A DNA stretch of 64,000 nucleotides from Lewinellaceae bacterium (GTDB lineage Bacteria > Bacteroidota > Bacteroidia > Chitinophagales > Saprospiraceae), in NCBI GenBank assembly GCA_016713985.1, contig JADJOD010000010.1, positions 128,555-192,554 of the forward strand. The letters are read 5' to 3'. Position numbers and translations under genes: made by a program. A model generated the notes under the pieces. It worked only from the letters and a program-made list of their open reading frames with translations, had not been told where the DNA came from and did no database searches. Position 1 is the first letter of the stretch; every line of letters starts with the position of its first letter. Below, piece by piece: positions 36,550-45,815 of this stretch.

Positions 36550-38076
36550 TTAAAATTCTATTTCGAAACACCCGGCGTCCGGCGTCAGGGCGTCCCTCAT
36601 TTTCCCGTCCAGGTCGTTGTCAATACCCGGGATCGGCGCTGCAAACCGGTTGGCGATCGAATGCAAGGTGTCGAGGCGGTACCTGTTTTTGCCCGGATCT
36701 ATAAAAATAGTGTCCTGATTTTCGGTGTTGATACAGGGTTGGCAATGATCCATAAAATCGGGATAGGCGTCGGTCTTGAGCAGGTCGCGCACCCGGACGA
36801 TACAGTTTTTGAGCTGGTAATCGAACAAAGCGGGATCGCCGACGCGATCGAACAGGGTAATCTGGTCGGCCCGGCTGCCAAAAATGATACAATTCCGGAA
36901 TTGGGCTTTGAGGGGATATGCGACGTAATTTGAACAAATATCGTCGAGGCACAAGGCATTGCCCATACGAAGCGCTTCCCCGTCCACGCCGTAACTCGCG
37001 GCCGTGCAGTAGGAAAAATTGTATTCGCCGCCGTATTCTAATTGGATGGAAAAGCCGGTATTTCCGTAAAAAAGGCAGTTTTCGGCGTCGATTTTGGCGT
37101 GTATACCGATCAGGCCGCTGCTGGCTGTATTGTAAATCTGCGAATTGCGCATCGTGAGGTCGGCCGCCGAATCCACACGGATGCCGATGATCGAGTTGCG
37201 CACAATGCAGTGTTCCAGGCGATGGCCTTTTGTGCCGGCCTGTAGCCAGATGCCCGTCCACTGACCCGATTCCTCTGCAAACTCGGGTTCGAGCCGGTCG
37301 CCTTCAAAAATGACCGGATTGTCGGCGGTGCCTTCCACTAAGAGTTTCCCGGCGCCGGCAAATGCCAAAAAACCGTCGTTGTAGCGGTAAATGGCCGTAT
37401 CCGTCACCTGTTTGGCCAGTCCCCCGTGCACGTGTATACGCGCACCCGCAGGAATACGCACCGTACATTCGTCGATCACCAGCACCCCGTAAATGACGTA
37501 GGGGCGCGGATCGTCCCACACCCACTCGCCGCCGTTGCAGCCATAACCGACCACGCCGCCCGCGCCAAAACGGGAGGGCAGGTATACGGCATTTTGGCCC
37601 CAGGCCTCCAGTACGACGGTCTGTACGTTGCCGTTGGTTTCAAATACGAGGTCTTCATCCAGCACAAACGGGCTGGAGCCCGGCGGCTCGTCGGGGTTAA
37701 TGGTGACTTCCGCAAAAATGTACAAGCTGTCATTGGGCGCTATTTCAAGGCCTTCGTGGCTGTCGCCGGGCAATCCGTCCACATTCAGATTGAACCGCGA
37801 TGCGGCGCCGTTTGCCAGGTATATTTTTGAAATCCGGATACTTTCCTTGTGCCGGTTGTAAACTTTGAGTATCCGGGTTGCCGACCCGAGTTCGGTAAAC
37901 ACCGTGTCAAAACGAAGTGTATCTGCGCTGAATTCCAGTTTGTCTTCCGGAGCCGTGGTGAATTTTTCTTTTTGACAAAAACCGAGGAAAAGCGGCAGGA
38001 GCAGGAGTAGTGGCAGGTTTACCCGCCGAAGGAACGAAGGCGGGAGCAGGAGCAGCAGGCGGTAATACGGACGCAT
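36550..38076 (-). CDS. Right-handed parallel beta-helix lipoprotein
   Basis: About 508 residues. Lipoprotein signal with LLLPLFLGFC (lipobox LGFC) around residue 33. A DUF1573-like beta-sandwich (TVFTELGSATRILKVYNRHK) leads to a right-handed beta-helix region with repeated turns (AGTKGHRLEHCIVRNSIIGI, then IYNTASSGLIGIHAKIDAEN and EGDRLEPEF), and ends in PDAGCFEIEF. It is probably anchored at the outer membrane surface and may bind polysaccharide. The frame is open to 38175, but ATG 38076 gives the signal peptide. Confidence 0.85.
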   Translation of the reverse strand: MRPYYRLLLLLPPSFLRRVNLPLLLLLPLFLGFCQKEKFTTAPEDKLEFSADTLRFDTVFTELGSATRILKVYNRHKESIRISKIYLANGAASRFNLNVDGLPGDSHEGLEIAPNDSLYIFAEVTINPDEPPGSSPFVLDEDLVFETNGNVQTVVLEAWGQNAVYLPSRFGAGGVVGYGCNGGEWVWDDPRPYVIYGVLVIDECTVRIPAGARIHVHGGLAKQVTDTAIYRYNDGFLAFAGAGKLLVEGTADNPVIFEGDRLEPEFAEESGQWTGIWLQAGTKGHRLEHCIVRNSIIGIRVDSAADLTMRNSQIYNTASSGLIGIHAKIDAENCLFYGNTGFSIQLEYGGEYNFSYCTAASYGVDGEALRMGNALCLDDICSNYVAYPLKAQFRNCIIFGSRADQITLFDRVGDPALFDYQLKNCIVRVRDLLKTDAYPDFMDHCQPCINTENQDTIFIDPGKNRYRLDTLHSIANRFAAPIPGIDNDLDGKMRDALTPDAGCFEIEF

Positions 38077-38224
38077 TGTTTGGTTGGTATAATTTGAATG
38101 AGGGTGACAAAAGTAGGGGTTTGGTTGCTTTCGGGCAGGTATTAATAACGACCGAGAGGGGGCAGCGAAAAGCATGGCTTGTTCGATTTATAAAATGAAG
38201 GCGGCGAACCTTTCCCGATATACC

Positions 38225-39055
38225 ATGTGCAACCTGTCAGCATCCAATATCCGGCAATTCCGCGAAAACGGTTATTTGCTCGTGCCCGGCGTATATGCGC
38301 CGGAGGCACTTTGCGCGGCACGTGAATTGTTTCCCGAAGTATTTGCAAAACAATTGCAAATAGGCGCGCCTTACGATTCCTCTTCTCTGCTGACGGATAT
38401 TTACAGCCACTTTCCCGGACTTGCCGGCCTGGTTTTTAATGAAAAATATATAGCGGTTGTCAAAGCGCTGATCGGCTCCGGAGCCATTCTGATCCCCGAA
38501 TGCGCCCTGCACAAAAGCCGGTACATCAATTGGCATACCGATGCGACGGAGCAGGAACTGGCCGGTATTTTGAGTCACCACGACCTGTCCACACCCATTT
38601 TGCAGGTAGCCACCTATTTTCAGGACAATGATCCGGAAACGGGCGGCGGTTTGACGGTAATTCCCGGGACACACAACCTGCCCGACCCGTTTTTGCGCCT
38701 GTACAGCAAAAAATGGCGCGATAAAATCCGCAACCGCTTTTTAAAAATACTGGGGCGTTCCCTGTTCCATGACCTGGACCGCCACCCCGCGAAAATCGAC
38801 GTGCCATCCCGTTTGGGCGACCTTCTGGTATTCGATGTCCGGCTTTTTCACCGCGCGACGTTTCCGCGCCGGAAAGGAGGCCCGGAAAAGTTTGCAGTGT
38901 TTAATACGTTCACGTACGATACAACGACCGGGCGGGATTATTTCCGGTATATGAAAGAAAGGCCTGAGCGATACTACCGTTACTTTCGCGAACAACCGCT
39001 GGCCCCGGTATTACGACAAAAAGCGGCGGAACTCGATATTCGTTTGTTCTATTAA
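38225..39055 (+). CDS. Phytanoyl-CoA dioxygenase (PhyH) family protein
   Basis: About 276 residues. The Fe(II) ligands are seen as HTD in INWHTDATEQ (about residue 105) and the distal His in LLVFDVRLFHRATFPRR (about 205-215), with the 2-oxoglutarate Arg in the same stretch. The start MCNLSASNIRQFRENGYLLV is the typical N-terminus; the frame extends to 38174. It should hydroxylate an organic substrate, unknown here. The next gene follows after 10 bases, so the pair is likely co-transcribed. Confidence 0.87.
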   Translation: MCNLSASNIRQFRENGYLLVPGVYAPEALCAARELFPEVFAKQLQIGAPYDSSSLLTDIYSHFPGLAGLVFNEKYIAVVKALIGSGAILIPECALHKSRYINWHTDATEQELAGILSHHDLSTPILQVATYFQDNDPETGGGLTVIPGTHNLPDPFLRLYSKKWRDKIRNRFLKILGRSLFHDLDRHPAKIDVPSRLGDLLVFDVRLFHRATFPRRKGGPEKFAVFNTFTYDTTTGRDYFRYMKERPERYYRYFREQPLAPVLRQKAAELDIRLFY

Positions 39056-39065
39056 CCGGGTCGGT

Positions 39066-40063
39066 ATGTTTACAACCCAGCTGATCGACCGAAAACTACT
39101 TGATGCGGATGTTTGGGATGCCTTCGTGGCACAATCTCCGCAGGGCAGCCTTTATGCCAACAGCTGGTACCTCGACGCCCTGCTTCCGGGCTGGCAGGCG
39201 CTGGTGGTCAGCAAAGGCGAGGTGTGGCAGGCGGTTATGCCGCTGGGTATTTGCCGCAAATTCGGCGTTTCGTATGCCCTGCAACCTTCGTTTTGCCAGT
39301 ACCTGGGCGTTTTATTCGCACCGTTTGAAGGAAAAATTCACCGGATCACGCACCGGAAACGTGAAGCCCTGCAGGCCTTGTTGCGCGGCGTTCCACGCAA
39401 CCTGAGGTACTGGTCCTACAATTTCAGCCCCGCTTTCGATTATTTTTTGCCTTTTGTCCGCAGGCAATGCACGATCACACCCCGATCAATCACCGCCTCG
39501 ATCTCGACCGCCCCTTGAAAAATATCGCGGCCGATTTCAGCAGCAGCGTCACCAATCATTTAAAAAAAGCGCGTCAATCGGGCTTAACCTGCCGGGAAAG
39601 CCGGGATGTGATGCCTTTGGCCGAACAAATGTTCCGGCTGGGGGTCATCTGCCGCAAAGAACAACACGCGTTTCAGCGGCTCTGGCAGGCTGCCAGCCAG
39701 CGCAAACAGGGATTTCTGCTGGAAGTAACAGACAAAGCGGGGCAGATCCACTGCCGTGGCGCTTTTTTGACTTTTTTGGACAAAGCGGTATTCGTCGCCT
39801 CGGCCCTGGAGCCGGTATGGAAAAATCAGGGCGGCAATTCCCTGCTGGTCTGGCAGGCGATCGGGTATTGCCAGGCGCGTGGAATCCGGGAACTGGATTT
39901 TAAGGGCTCCATGCTGGCCGGTGTGGAACACTTTATCCTGGGGTTCCATCCACGCCCGGAAGTCTATTTTAATATCTCCCAAAACCGCCTGGGAATTGTG
40001 GAAAACCTGGCCTACCGGATGAAAACGGAAGCGAGCAATATTGTTAAAAAATTTAACGGTTGA
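39066..40063 (+). CDS. FemAB/GNAT-like acyltransferase (one frameshift)
   Basis: About 332 codons. The N-terminal half has QGSLYANSWYLDALLPGWQA and LQPSFCQYLGVLFAPF; the second half has NHLKKARQSGLTCRESRD, FRLGVICRKEQHAFQRLWQ, CRGAFLTFLDKAVFVASALE and the GNSLLVWQAIGYCQARGI segment. These follow the GNAT-fold FemAB/BioF2-like family, which transfers amino acids or acyl groups in envelope assembly. The two halves are in different frames; one added G at 39463-39464 joins them. It lies with the PhyH oxygenase and, further on, glycosyltransferases. Confidence 0.75.
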
Positions 40064-40138
40064 CAAGCGCTACTCAGAGCCTGATTGCCGGTTGGGGCAC
40101 TAATTTCCGGTAAAATCCACCCGTGTTTTAAGATTAAG

Positions 40139-40174
40139 TTTGGAACGGGCGCCAGGCAAGGCGCCCGTTCCAAA
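40139..40174. repeat. Perfect 15-base-pair hairpin (TTTGGAACGGGCGCC)
   Basis: TTTGGAACGGGCGCC and GGCGCCCGTTCCAAA flank the loop AGGCAA. There is no T run after it on either side, so it is only weakly terminator-like and may be a REP-type or transposon-derived element. It sits in the 40064-40367 gap, which has no gene; a GC-rich GGCCC/GGGCC hairpin follows near 40195. Confidence 0.7.
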
Positions 40175-40291
40175 TCTTGTTTGGGCAAAAAAAGGCCCTT
40201 GGGGCCCGCTGCGTTTTACCCTTGCGGCTGTTTGCAAAACTTTAACAGCATCTTTTTAAGATGATCTTAACTTTTTCTTAACGGATATCGT

Positions 40292-40299
40292 TATTTTTG
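40292..40299 (+). promoter_or_regulatory. Candidate -7 box (TATTTTTG) of the GT2 gene
   Basis: TATTTTTG matches the phylum -7 consensus exactly, 68 bases before the glycosyltransferase start. No TTG is found at the -33 distance. Confidence 0.4.
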
Positions 40300-40367
40300 C
40301 ATCGCATTACAAAAGTCACTTTTTGGCGACTTCTAAAATCTGATCTAAGCAAGGCCGTACCGGGAGC

Positions 40368-41075
40368 ATGAAGGAAAAATTAACGATTGACGTGCTGATA
40401 CCGGCCTGGAACGAAGAAAAAGCCCTTCCTTTTGTTTTGCGGGGTATTCCAAAAGTGTGGGTGCGGCAGGTGATTGTGTGCGACAACGGCTCTACGGATC
40501 GAACGGCGGAAGTGGCGGTACAGGAAGGAGCGCTTTTGGTCAGCCAACCTGAAAGAGGTTATGGCAATGCCTGTCTGGCAGGAATACGTTACCTGCAAAA
40601 TCTGCCTGCGTCAGAACAACCGGAAATTGTAGTTTTTCTGGACGGCGATTATTCTGATTACCCTGAAGAACTGCCTCAAGTGGTGGCTCCTATTTTGAAC
40701 GATGGAAAAGACCTGGTGATCGGTTCGCGGCGAATGGGTGGTATGCAACCGGGCGCCATGACGCCGGCGCAGCGCTTCGGCAACTGGCTCGCTCCATTCC
40801 TGATCCGGCAGTTTTACGGCTACCGGTTCAGCGACCTGGGGCCATTCCGCGCGATCCGGTGGGACAGATTGCAGGCGCTCGGCATGTGCGACCGGAATTT
40901 CGGCTGGACGGTGGAGATGCAGATCAAGGCGGCCAAACAAAAACTCCGGTGTGTGGAAGTGCCGGTCCGTTACCGCAAAAGAGCGGCGGGTCACAGCAAG
41001 GTTTCGGGCACGTTTAAAGGAACGATTCTCGCGGGCTGGAAGATTGTAAGCACGATTTTTAAATATTTGATTTGA
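40368..41075 (+). CDS. Glycosyltransferase family 2 (DPM1-like)
   Basis: 235 residues. VLIPAWNEEKALPFVL at residue 10, VCDNGSTDRTAEVA at about 37 and VVFLDGDYSDYPEEL (DxD) at about 87 define the GT2 fold, with a basic C-terminal RYRKRAAGHSKVSGTFKG. It resembles polyprenyl-phosphate mannose/glucose synthases, making a lipid-linked sugar donor. It could supply the GT-C-type enzyme at 43818. Confidence 0.88.
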   Translation: MKEKLTIDVLIPAWNEEKALPFVLRGIPKVWVRQVIVCDNGSTDRTAEVAVQEGALLVSQPERGYGNACLAGIRYLQNLPASEQPEIVVFLDGDYSDYPEELPQVVAPILNDGKDLVIGSRRMGGMQPGAMTPAQRFGNWLAPFLIRQFYGYRFSDLGPFRAIRWDRLQALGMCDRNFGWTVEMQIKAAKQKLRCVEVPVRYRKRAAGHSKVSGTFKGTILAGWKIVSTIFKYLI

Positions 41076-41216
41076 GATGTCAAGATACCAGATGCCAGAT
41101 GCCAGATGTTGAGACTCCAGATTCCAGAGGCTTTGAACGCTATTATGTACTATAATCTTAGCATCTGGCATCTTAACATCTGGCATCTGAAATCTAATAC
41201 ATCCGGCATCTCAAGA
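41074..41216. repeat. Inverted 'CAGATGCCAGATG' word repeat
   Basis: The arm with CCAGATGCCAGATGCCAGATG (41074-41127) is mirrored by the arm with CATCTGGCATC, AACATCTGGCATCTG and CCGGCATCTC (41160-41216). The words recur imperfectly in tandem within each arm. It fills the gap between the two GT2 genes. Confidence 0.7.
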
Positions 41217-41245
41217 AGTTTACACACAACTCATTCTAACTCAAT

Positions 41246-42790
41246 ATGTACGGTCTTCATTCGCTTTTCGAAGCATTCAAGTATCAGGCTTTCGTAGATT
41301 TCGGTTACCTGATGCTCCTCATTTACTTCGTTGCTATGAGCGGCGTTACTATTTATGCCCTCCTGCAATTTCACCTCTTATACCTTTACAAAAAATACCA
41401 CAAGGAAAACCCGAAGATCCAGTATAAGCAATACGAAGCGCATGACCAGGAGGTGCCTTTCGTGACCGTTCAATTACCGATGTACAATGAAATGTACGTC
41501 GCCGAGCGGATCATTGATTACGTCGCTGCGCAGGAATACCCCAAAGATCGTTTCGAAATACACGTGCTTGACGATTCCACGGATGAAACGGTAGGTATCG
41601 TAGCGGCTAAAGTAGCCGAATATAAAGCCCAGGGCTTCAACATCGAGCACATTCACCGCGTGAATCGCCAGGGTTACAAAGCCGGCGCGCTTCAGGAGGC
41701 CATGCCGCTGGCAAAAGGTGATTTTATCGCCATTTTCGACGCGGACTTTACCCCGCGCCCCGACTTTCTGCGCACCACGATCACGTATTTTGAAGACCCG
41801 AAAGTCGCCATCGTACAGACGCGTTGGGAACACATCAACGCCGACCGCAGCATGTTGACCAAATTGCAGGCGCTCCAGTTGAACGTACACTTCACGGTGG
41901 AACAGGCCGGCCGCTCCTACGGCAACCTGCTGCTCCAGTTCAACGGCACGGCCGGCGTGTGGCGCAAAAAAGTCATCAACGAAGCCGGCGGCTGGCAAAG
42001 CGACACCCTCACGGAAGACCTCGACCTGAGTTTCCGCGCACAAATCATGGGTTACAAAATCCAGTACTTAGAAAAACTCGGCAGCCCGGCAGAATTGCCC
42101 GAAGATATGAACGCGCTGAAAGGCCAGCAATTCCGCTGGAACAAAGGCGGCGCCCAAAACGTGCGCAAACTGCTCAAACTGGTATGGCACACCGACAAAC
42201 TGAACTGGGTGCAGAAAATGCACGCAGTCAGCCAGTTACTGGCGTACGGCGTATTCCTTTGGGTATTCATCGCCGCAGTGAGCAGCATTCCGCTGGCATT
42301 CGCTTTCGAACAACTCGGCATCTCCACCCACTTCCTGTCGTTTTCGGTACTGGGCCTGTTCTCCGTAGCGGCCATTTCCTACACCGCCAATATCACGGCG
42401 GCGCTCAACCGCACCGCACCGCCTACTTTCTGGGAAAAAGTGCGTTTCTTCGGTTTGTTCCTGTCCTTCATGCCGATCTCGATGGGCCTGTCGCTCTACA
42501 ATGCCGTAGCGGTGATTGAAGGTCTGCGCGGCAAAGTATCGGCTTTTGTACGCACGCCGAAATACGGTCTCGCCGACCAGCAGCCCGCTTCCACGCAAAA
42601 ATCGGAATACAAGGCCAAAAAGATTTCGTGGGTGACGATCGCGGAAGGCCTGATGGCACTGGTATTCGCCGCCGCCGTGGTGATGGGTATCGCGACAAAA
42701 AATACGGCGTTCGTGCTATTCCACTCGATGTTGTCGTTCGGCTTCGCGACCATTTGTTATTATTCGATCAAACACCTGCGTTTCCGGTAA
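41246..42790 (+). CDS. Cellulose-synthase-like glycosyltransferase family 2 membrane protein
   Basis: 514 residues. An N-terminal membrane helix is followed by the catalytic domain: VPFVTVQLPMYNEMYVAERI, HVLDDSTDET, FDADFTPRPDF (DxD), LTEDLDLSFRAQIMG (TED) and GQQFRWNKGGAQN (Q..RW). Four or more C-terminal membrane helices follow. This is the processive GT2 layout, as in cellulose, hyaluronan or ceramide glucosyltransferase-like enzymes. No BcsB, BcsC or PilZ domain is nearby, so a lipid sugar acceptor is a fair alternative to a polymer. A terminator follows at 42808. Confidence 0.9.
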   Translation: MYGLHSLFEAFKYQAFVDFGYLMLLIYFVAMSGVTIYALLQFHLLYLYKKYHKENPKIQYKQYEAHDQEVPFVTVQLPMYNEMYVAERIIDYVAAQEYPKDRFEIHVLDDSTDETVGIVAAKVAEYKAQGFNIEHIHRVNRQGYKAGALQEAMPLAKGDFIAIFDADFTPRPDFLRTTITYFEDPKVAIVQTRWEHINADRSMLTKLQALQLNVHFTVEQAGRSYGNLLLQFNGTAGVWRKKVINEAGGWQSDTLTEDLDLSFRAQIMGYKIQYLEKLGSPAELPEDMNALKGQQFRWNKGGAQNVRKLLKLVWHTDKLNWVQKMHAVSQLLAYGVFLWVFIAAVSSIPLAFAFEQLGISTHFLSFSVLGLFSVAAISYTANITAALNRTAPPTFWEKVRFFGLFLSFMPISMGLSLYNAVAVIEGLRGKVSAFVRTPKYGLADQQPASTQKSEYKAKKISWVTIAEGLMALVFAAAVVMGIATKNTAFVLFHSMLSFGFATICYYSIKHLRFR

Positions 42791-42807
42791 GATCGTTTTG
42801 AAGATTA

Positions 42808-42854
42808 AAAAAAGCCTCTATACTGCAAAACAGCGGTATGGAGGCTTTCTTTTT
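42808..42854 (+). terminator. Rho-independent terminator after the GT2 gene
   Basis: AAAGCCTC and GAGGCTTT pair, with TACTG and CAGCGGTA helping the stem around AAAA, followed by TCTTTTT on the plus strand. Confidence 0.75.
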
Positions 42855-43009
42855 CCACCTCGCCTCAAACGTTAAGAAAATCATAACCGTTAAAACGCAG
42901 TTAAAGATTTTAGCATGGCTTGACAAGCAACGACCGGCGCCCGTAGATTTACACAAGCAATCCATGATCAACAACCTTCAACTCCTTATTGAACACAATC
43001 TACCATTTT

Positions 43010-43759
43010 ATGAAACCCGCATTCACCCTTTTAGTCGCCGCCCTGTTTTTATCTTCCTGTTCCCGTTCCTTTTATTATTTACCCGCCAAAACACAACCGG
43101 ATGCCGCTGATGTAGTTCATACACACGGCATACCTGCCCTGCGCACTTCCATTCAGGGTTGTGAAGTGGTGGCCGAACTCAGTTCGAAGGGGCAGCGCGA
43201 TATGAGCCTCAACCTATTTATCCGGAATAACAGCGACAGCGCCATCACGTTCGAACCCGGCCAGGTGCAGGTGCGCGGGTATAACGTTTACGGGCAAAAA
43301 ACGCCCTACCGGGTTTTTACCGCCGAAGAATACATCCGCTGGAAAAACACCCGTGACGCCCTCATCGTCGGCGCCGCCGTCCTTGCCACGGTGGCTGCCG
43401 TGGCGATTATCGCGAATAACACGGATGGCAACAACTCCAGTTCGAATAATAACAACCAGGAATACTACAACGGCAACGACGCGCAGGTTGTGCTCGATGT
43501 ATTGAACTTTGCCTACGACGTGACCTGGTGGATGGCCTGGACGCTTCCGGCGGAGACGGAAGAACCGCCCCCGCCGCCGGCGTCTTCTCCCGACTTTCTG
43601 CTGCGCGATCACACACTTTACCCCGGCGAGGCCGTGCAGGGGGTGGTAAAAGTGCGCGCGGAGGCCGACTTCAAAAACAAAATACTCGTGGAAGTACCCG
43701 TGAACGGCGCTTATGCCCAATTTGTTTTCGAACGCGCAAAACGTAGGCCCGGATACTGA
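43010..43759 (+). CDS. Uncharacterised lipoprotein
   Basis: About 249 residues. Signal MKPAFTLLVAALFLSSC, lipobox LSSC. The frame is open to 42989. I recognise no family. A membrane-like ALIVGAAVLATVAAVAIIA stretch at about residue 125 is followed by an Asn/Ser-rich linker and a Pro-rich segment (TEEPPPPPASSP), then a beta-rich end (LYPGEAVQGVVKVRAEADF). A possible promoter (TTG near 42931, TAGATTTA near 42954) precedes it. It sits between the GT2 and the GT-C-type gene. Confidence 0.7.
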   Translation: MKPAFTLLVAALFLSSCSRSFYYLPAKTQPDAADVVHTHGIPALRTSIQGCEVVAELSSKGQRDMSLNLFIRNNSDSAITFEPGQVQVRGYNVYGQKTPYRVFTAEEYIRWKNTRDALIVGAAVLATVAAVAIIANNTDGNNSSSNNNNQEYYNGNDAQVVLDVLNFAYDVTWWMAWTLPAETEEPPPPPASSPDFLLRDHTLYPGEAVQGVVKVRAEADFKNKILVEVPVNGAYAQFVFERAKRRPGY

Positions 43760-43817
43760 AGTTGATTTGCCGGGGACCCGTTGCTGCGATGACCGCCGGC
43801 AGGATTACCTTCGCGCC

Positions 43818-45161
43818 ATGTTCGCCGCTTCCGAAAAATTTGTTCGTTATGCCGTCAGTATCGCCTTTGCGGGACTGACGGCATTTCTTGCTTATCGGGT
43901 CCAACGCGCTGATTTTGTGTCGTTTATTACTGCGTACGGAAGTTTTTTTGGGTTATATATCTGGCTGGTATTTTGGAAAAAAAACCTTTCAGGTGGAGAA
44001 ACCCGCTGGTACACGGCACTTGGGATCGGTTTGCGAATACTGGTACTTTTCAACATCCCGAATTTTTCGGACGATATCTACCGCTTTTTGTGGGACGGGC
44101 GACTCGCGGTTGCGGGTTATCATCCTTTCGACCATCCTCCTGCCTATTATATTGAAAATCAGATTTTTCCACCGGGGATTACGCCGGAATTATTTTCAAA
44201 ACTCAACTCGCAGCAATATTTCACCGTGTATCCGCCGCTGTGCCAGGTGGTGTTTGCGCTGGCGGCGTGGTTCAGTCCGACGGGTATTCGGGGCGGGGTA
44301 GTGGTGATCAAACTGTGTTTGCTGGCCTGCGAGATCGCGACGATCCGGCAGCTGGCGGCCGGCAGCAGCCACCGGCAGGGGGCGTCGGCAGGCAAAGATG
44401 CCCTGTTGTATGCCATGAACCCCTTGCTTATTCTCGAAATAGTGGGCAACGGCCATTTCGAGGGCGTGATGATCTTTTTTATGGTGACCGGGTTGCGCGC
44501 CTTAGACCGGGGAAAAACCGCCCGGGCTGCCACCTGGTGGGCATTGGCCACTGCGGCCAAATTGCTGCCGCTGATGTTTTTACCCATTCTTTTTCGCCGG
44601 ATGGGCTGGCGCAAGACCCGGCTGTTTGCGGGCATTTTTGCCGGCGCGCTTTTGCTCCTGTTTGCCCCGTTGTGGCAGGTGTTTCCCAATATATTTGCCA
44701 GCCTTGATTTGTACTTCAGGCAATTTCAGTTTAATGCAAGTGTATATTATTTATTCCGGGCCATCGGTTTTGGGCTCAAAGGGTACGACATCGGCGAGGG
44801 TTTGGGGCCGTTTTTGGGGATACTGACGATTGTTGGGGTGCTGCTGCTGGCGTGGAAGACGCACTCCCGCCCAAGGGGAAAAGGTTTGAAACTGGCTGAT
44901 ACACTGTTGTTTGCGCTGATGCTGCAACTCGGTTTTTCGGCCACCGTACATCCCTGGTATGCAACCGTGCCGCTGGCTTTGGGCATTCTGGCCGGGCGCC
45001 GGTTTCCCGTCTGGTGGTCGGGCCTGATCGCCTTGTCGTACAGCCACTACGCGGGCGGGGCTTTTCAGGAAAATTACGGGCTGATCGCCGTCGAATACGG
45101 CGTTCTGGTATGGTTTATTCGTTCCGAATTTGGGAAATGCGTATCCTGTTTGACAGGATGA
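43818..45161 (+). CDS. Multi-pass glycosyltransferase, GT-C (GT87/mannosyltransferase-like)
   Basis: About 447 residues with ten or more membrane helices. FNIPNFSDDIYRFLWDGRLAV near the N-terminus has the acidic D of the first loop, typical of polyprenol-linked mannosyltransferases, and HPPAYYIENQIFPPG is in the first external loop. The last codons (CVSCLTG) fall inside a word repeat. The frame is open to 43713; ATG 43818 follows the previous stop. It probably adds a sugar from a polyprenol donor to a surface glycan. Confidence 0.8.
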   Translation: MFAASEKFVRYAVSIAFAGLTAFLAYRVQRADFVSFITAYGSFFGLYIWLVFWKKNLSGGETRWYTALGIGLRILVLFNIPNFSDDIYRFLWDGRLAVAGYHPFDHPPAYYIENQIFPPGITPELFSKLNSQQYFTVYPPLCQVVFALAAWFSPTGIRGGVVVIKLCLLACEIATIRQLAAGSSHRQGASAGKDALLYAMNPLLILEIVGNGHFEGVMIFFMVTGLRALDRGKTARAATWWALATAAKLLPLMFLPILFRRMGWRKTRLFAGIFAGALLLLFAPLWQVFPNIFASLDLYFRQFQFNASVYYLFRAIGFGLKGYDIGEGLGPFLGILTIVGVLLLAWKTHSRPRGKGLKLADTLLFALMLQLGFSATVHPWYATVPLALGILAGRRFPVWWSGLIALSYSHYAGGAFQENYGLIAVEYGVLVWFIRSEFGKCVSCLTG

Positions 45162-45226
45162 ACAAGACTGTTGTTATGAAAAACAACCTGTAAATCCTGT
45201 AAATCCTGTCAATCCTGTCAAACACA
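45145..45226. repeat. Inverted 'TTTGACAGGATTTACAGG' word repeat
   Basis: TGTTTGACAGGATGAACAAG on the left (45145-45175) is mirrored by the right arm with CCTGTAAATCCTGTAAATCC and TGTCAATCCTGTCAAACA (45182-45226). The same words appear at 51409-51490. It overlaps the last codons of the GT-C gene. Confidence 0.7.
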
Positions 45227-45242
45227 TTGTACACCGGAACAC

Positions 45243-45770
45243 TCACTCCTTCCCGCTTTCGCCCACGAAATAATCCTCCTTGTTTTTAAACAGGATATTG
45301 AAAGTTGTCATACTGCCGTAGCAGCGGGTGATGTATTGCTGCAGATTCACTTTGTCTTCGTCGTCGAGTTTTTTGTGGGCATTAATACCTTGTTCGAGCA
45401 CACGAAGCCGGTCGCGCATCATCACGATCTTGTGAAAAAACGTTTCGATGGGTATTTCTTTGGATTGCACACCTTCCGCCTGAAGCACCATTTTCCCCCC
45501 TTTCCAGCGGTCGCCCAGCGGCACACTTTCGAGGTTGAAACCTGACCAGGTGCGGAGAATACGCATCAGCGATTGTTCGGCTTCCGTAAAAGTGACGGGT
45601 TCTTCTGCCGGAACCTGCTCCACGATCTGCCAGGCGGCGTATTCTTTGCCGACCATTTTGAGACCGAATTGTGTAAAACATACTTCATAAGCCGCTACAT
45701 GCAGCCGTACTACGACGCCGTCGCCGAAGGCCGGGTGTTTTACCCGCGAACCGATACCGAGTAATTCCAT
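45243..45770 (-). CDS. Conserved hypothetical protein with tudor-like N-terminus
   Basis: 175 residues from ATG 45770. The N-terminus GIGSRVKHPAFGDGVVVRLH resembles the UvrD/PcrA C-terminal tudor-like segment; the rest is helical (LMRILRTWSGFNLESVPLGD, FFHKIVMMRDRLRVLEQG). No enzyme motif is visible. The frame extends to 45818. Confidence 0.7.
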   Translation of the reverse strand: MELLGIGSRVKHPAFGDGVVVRLHVAAYEVCFTQFGLKMVGKEYAAWQIVEQVPAEEPVTFTEAEQSLMRILRTWSGFNLESVPLGDRWKGGKMVLQAEGVQSKEIPIETFFHKIVMMRDRLRVLEQGINAHKKLDDEDKVNLQQYITRCYGSMTTFNILFKNKEDYFVGESGKE

Positions 45771-45815
45771 TGTTCTGTTATTTTTTTTCTTTAATGATAC
45801 GAATTTCCTTTGGAA

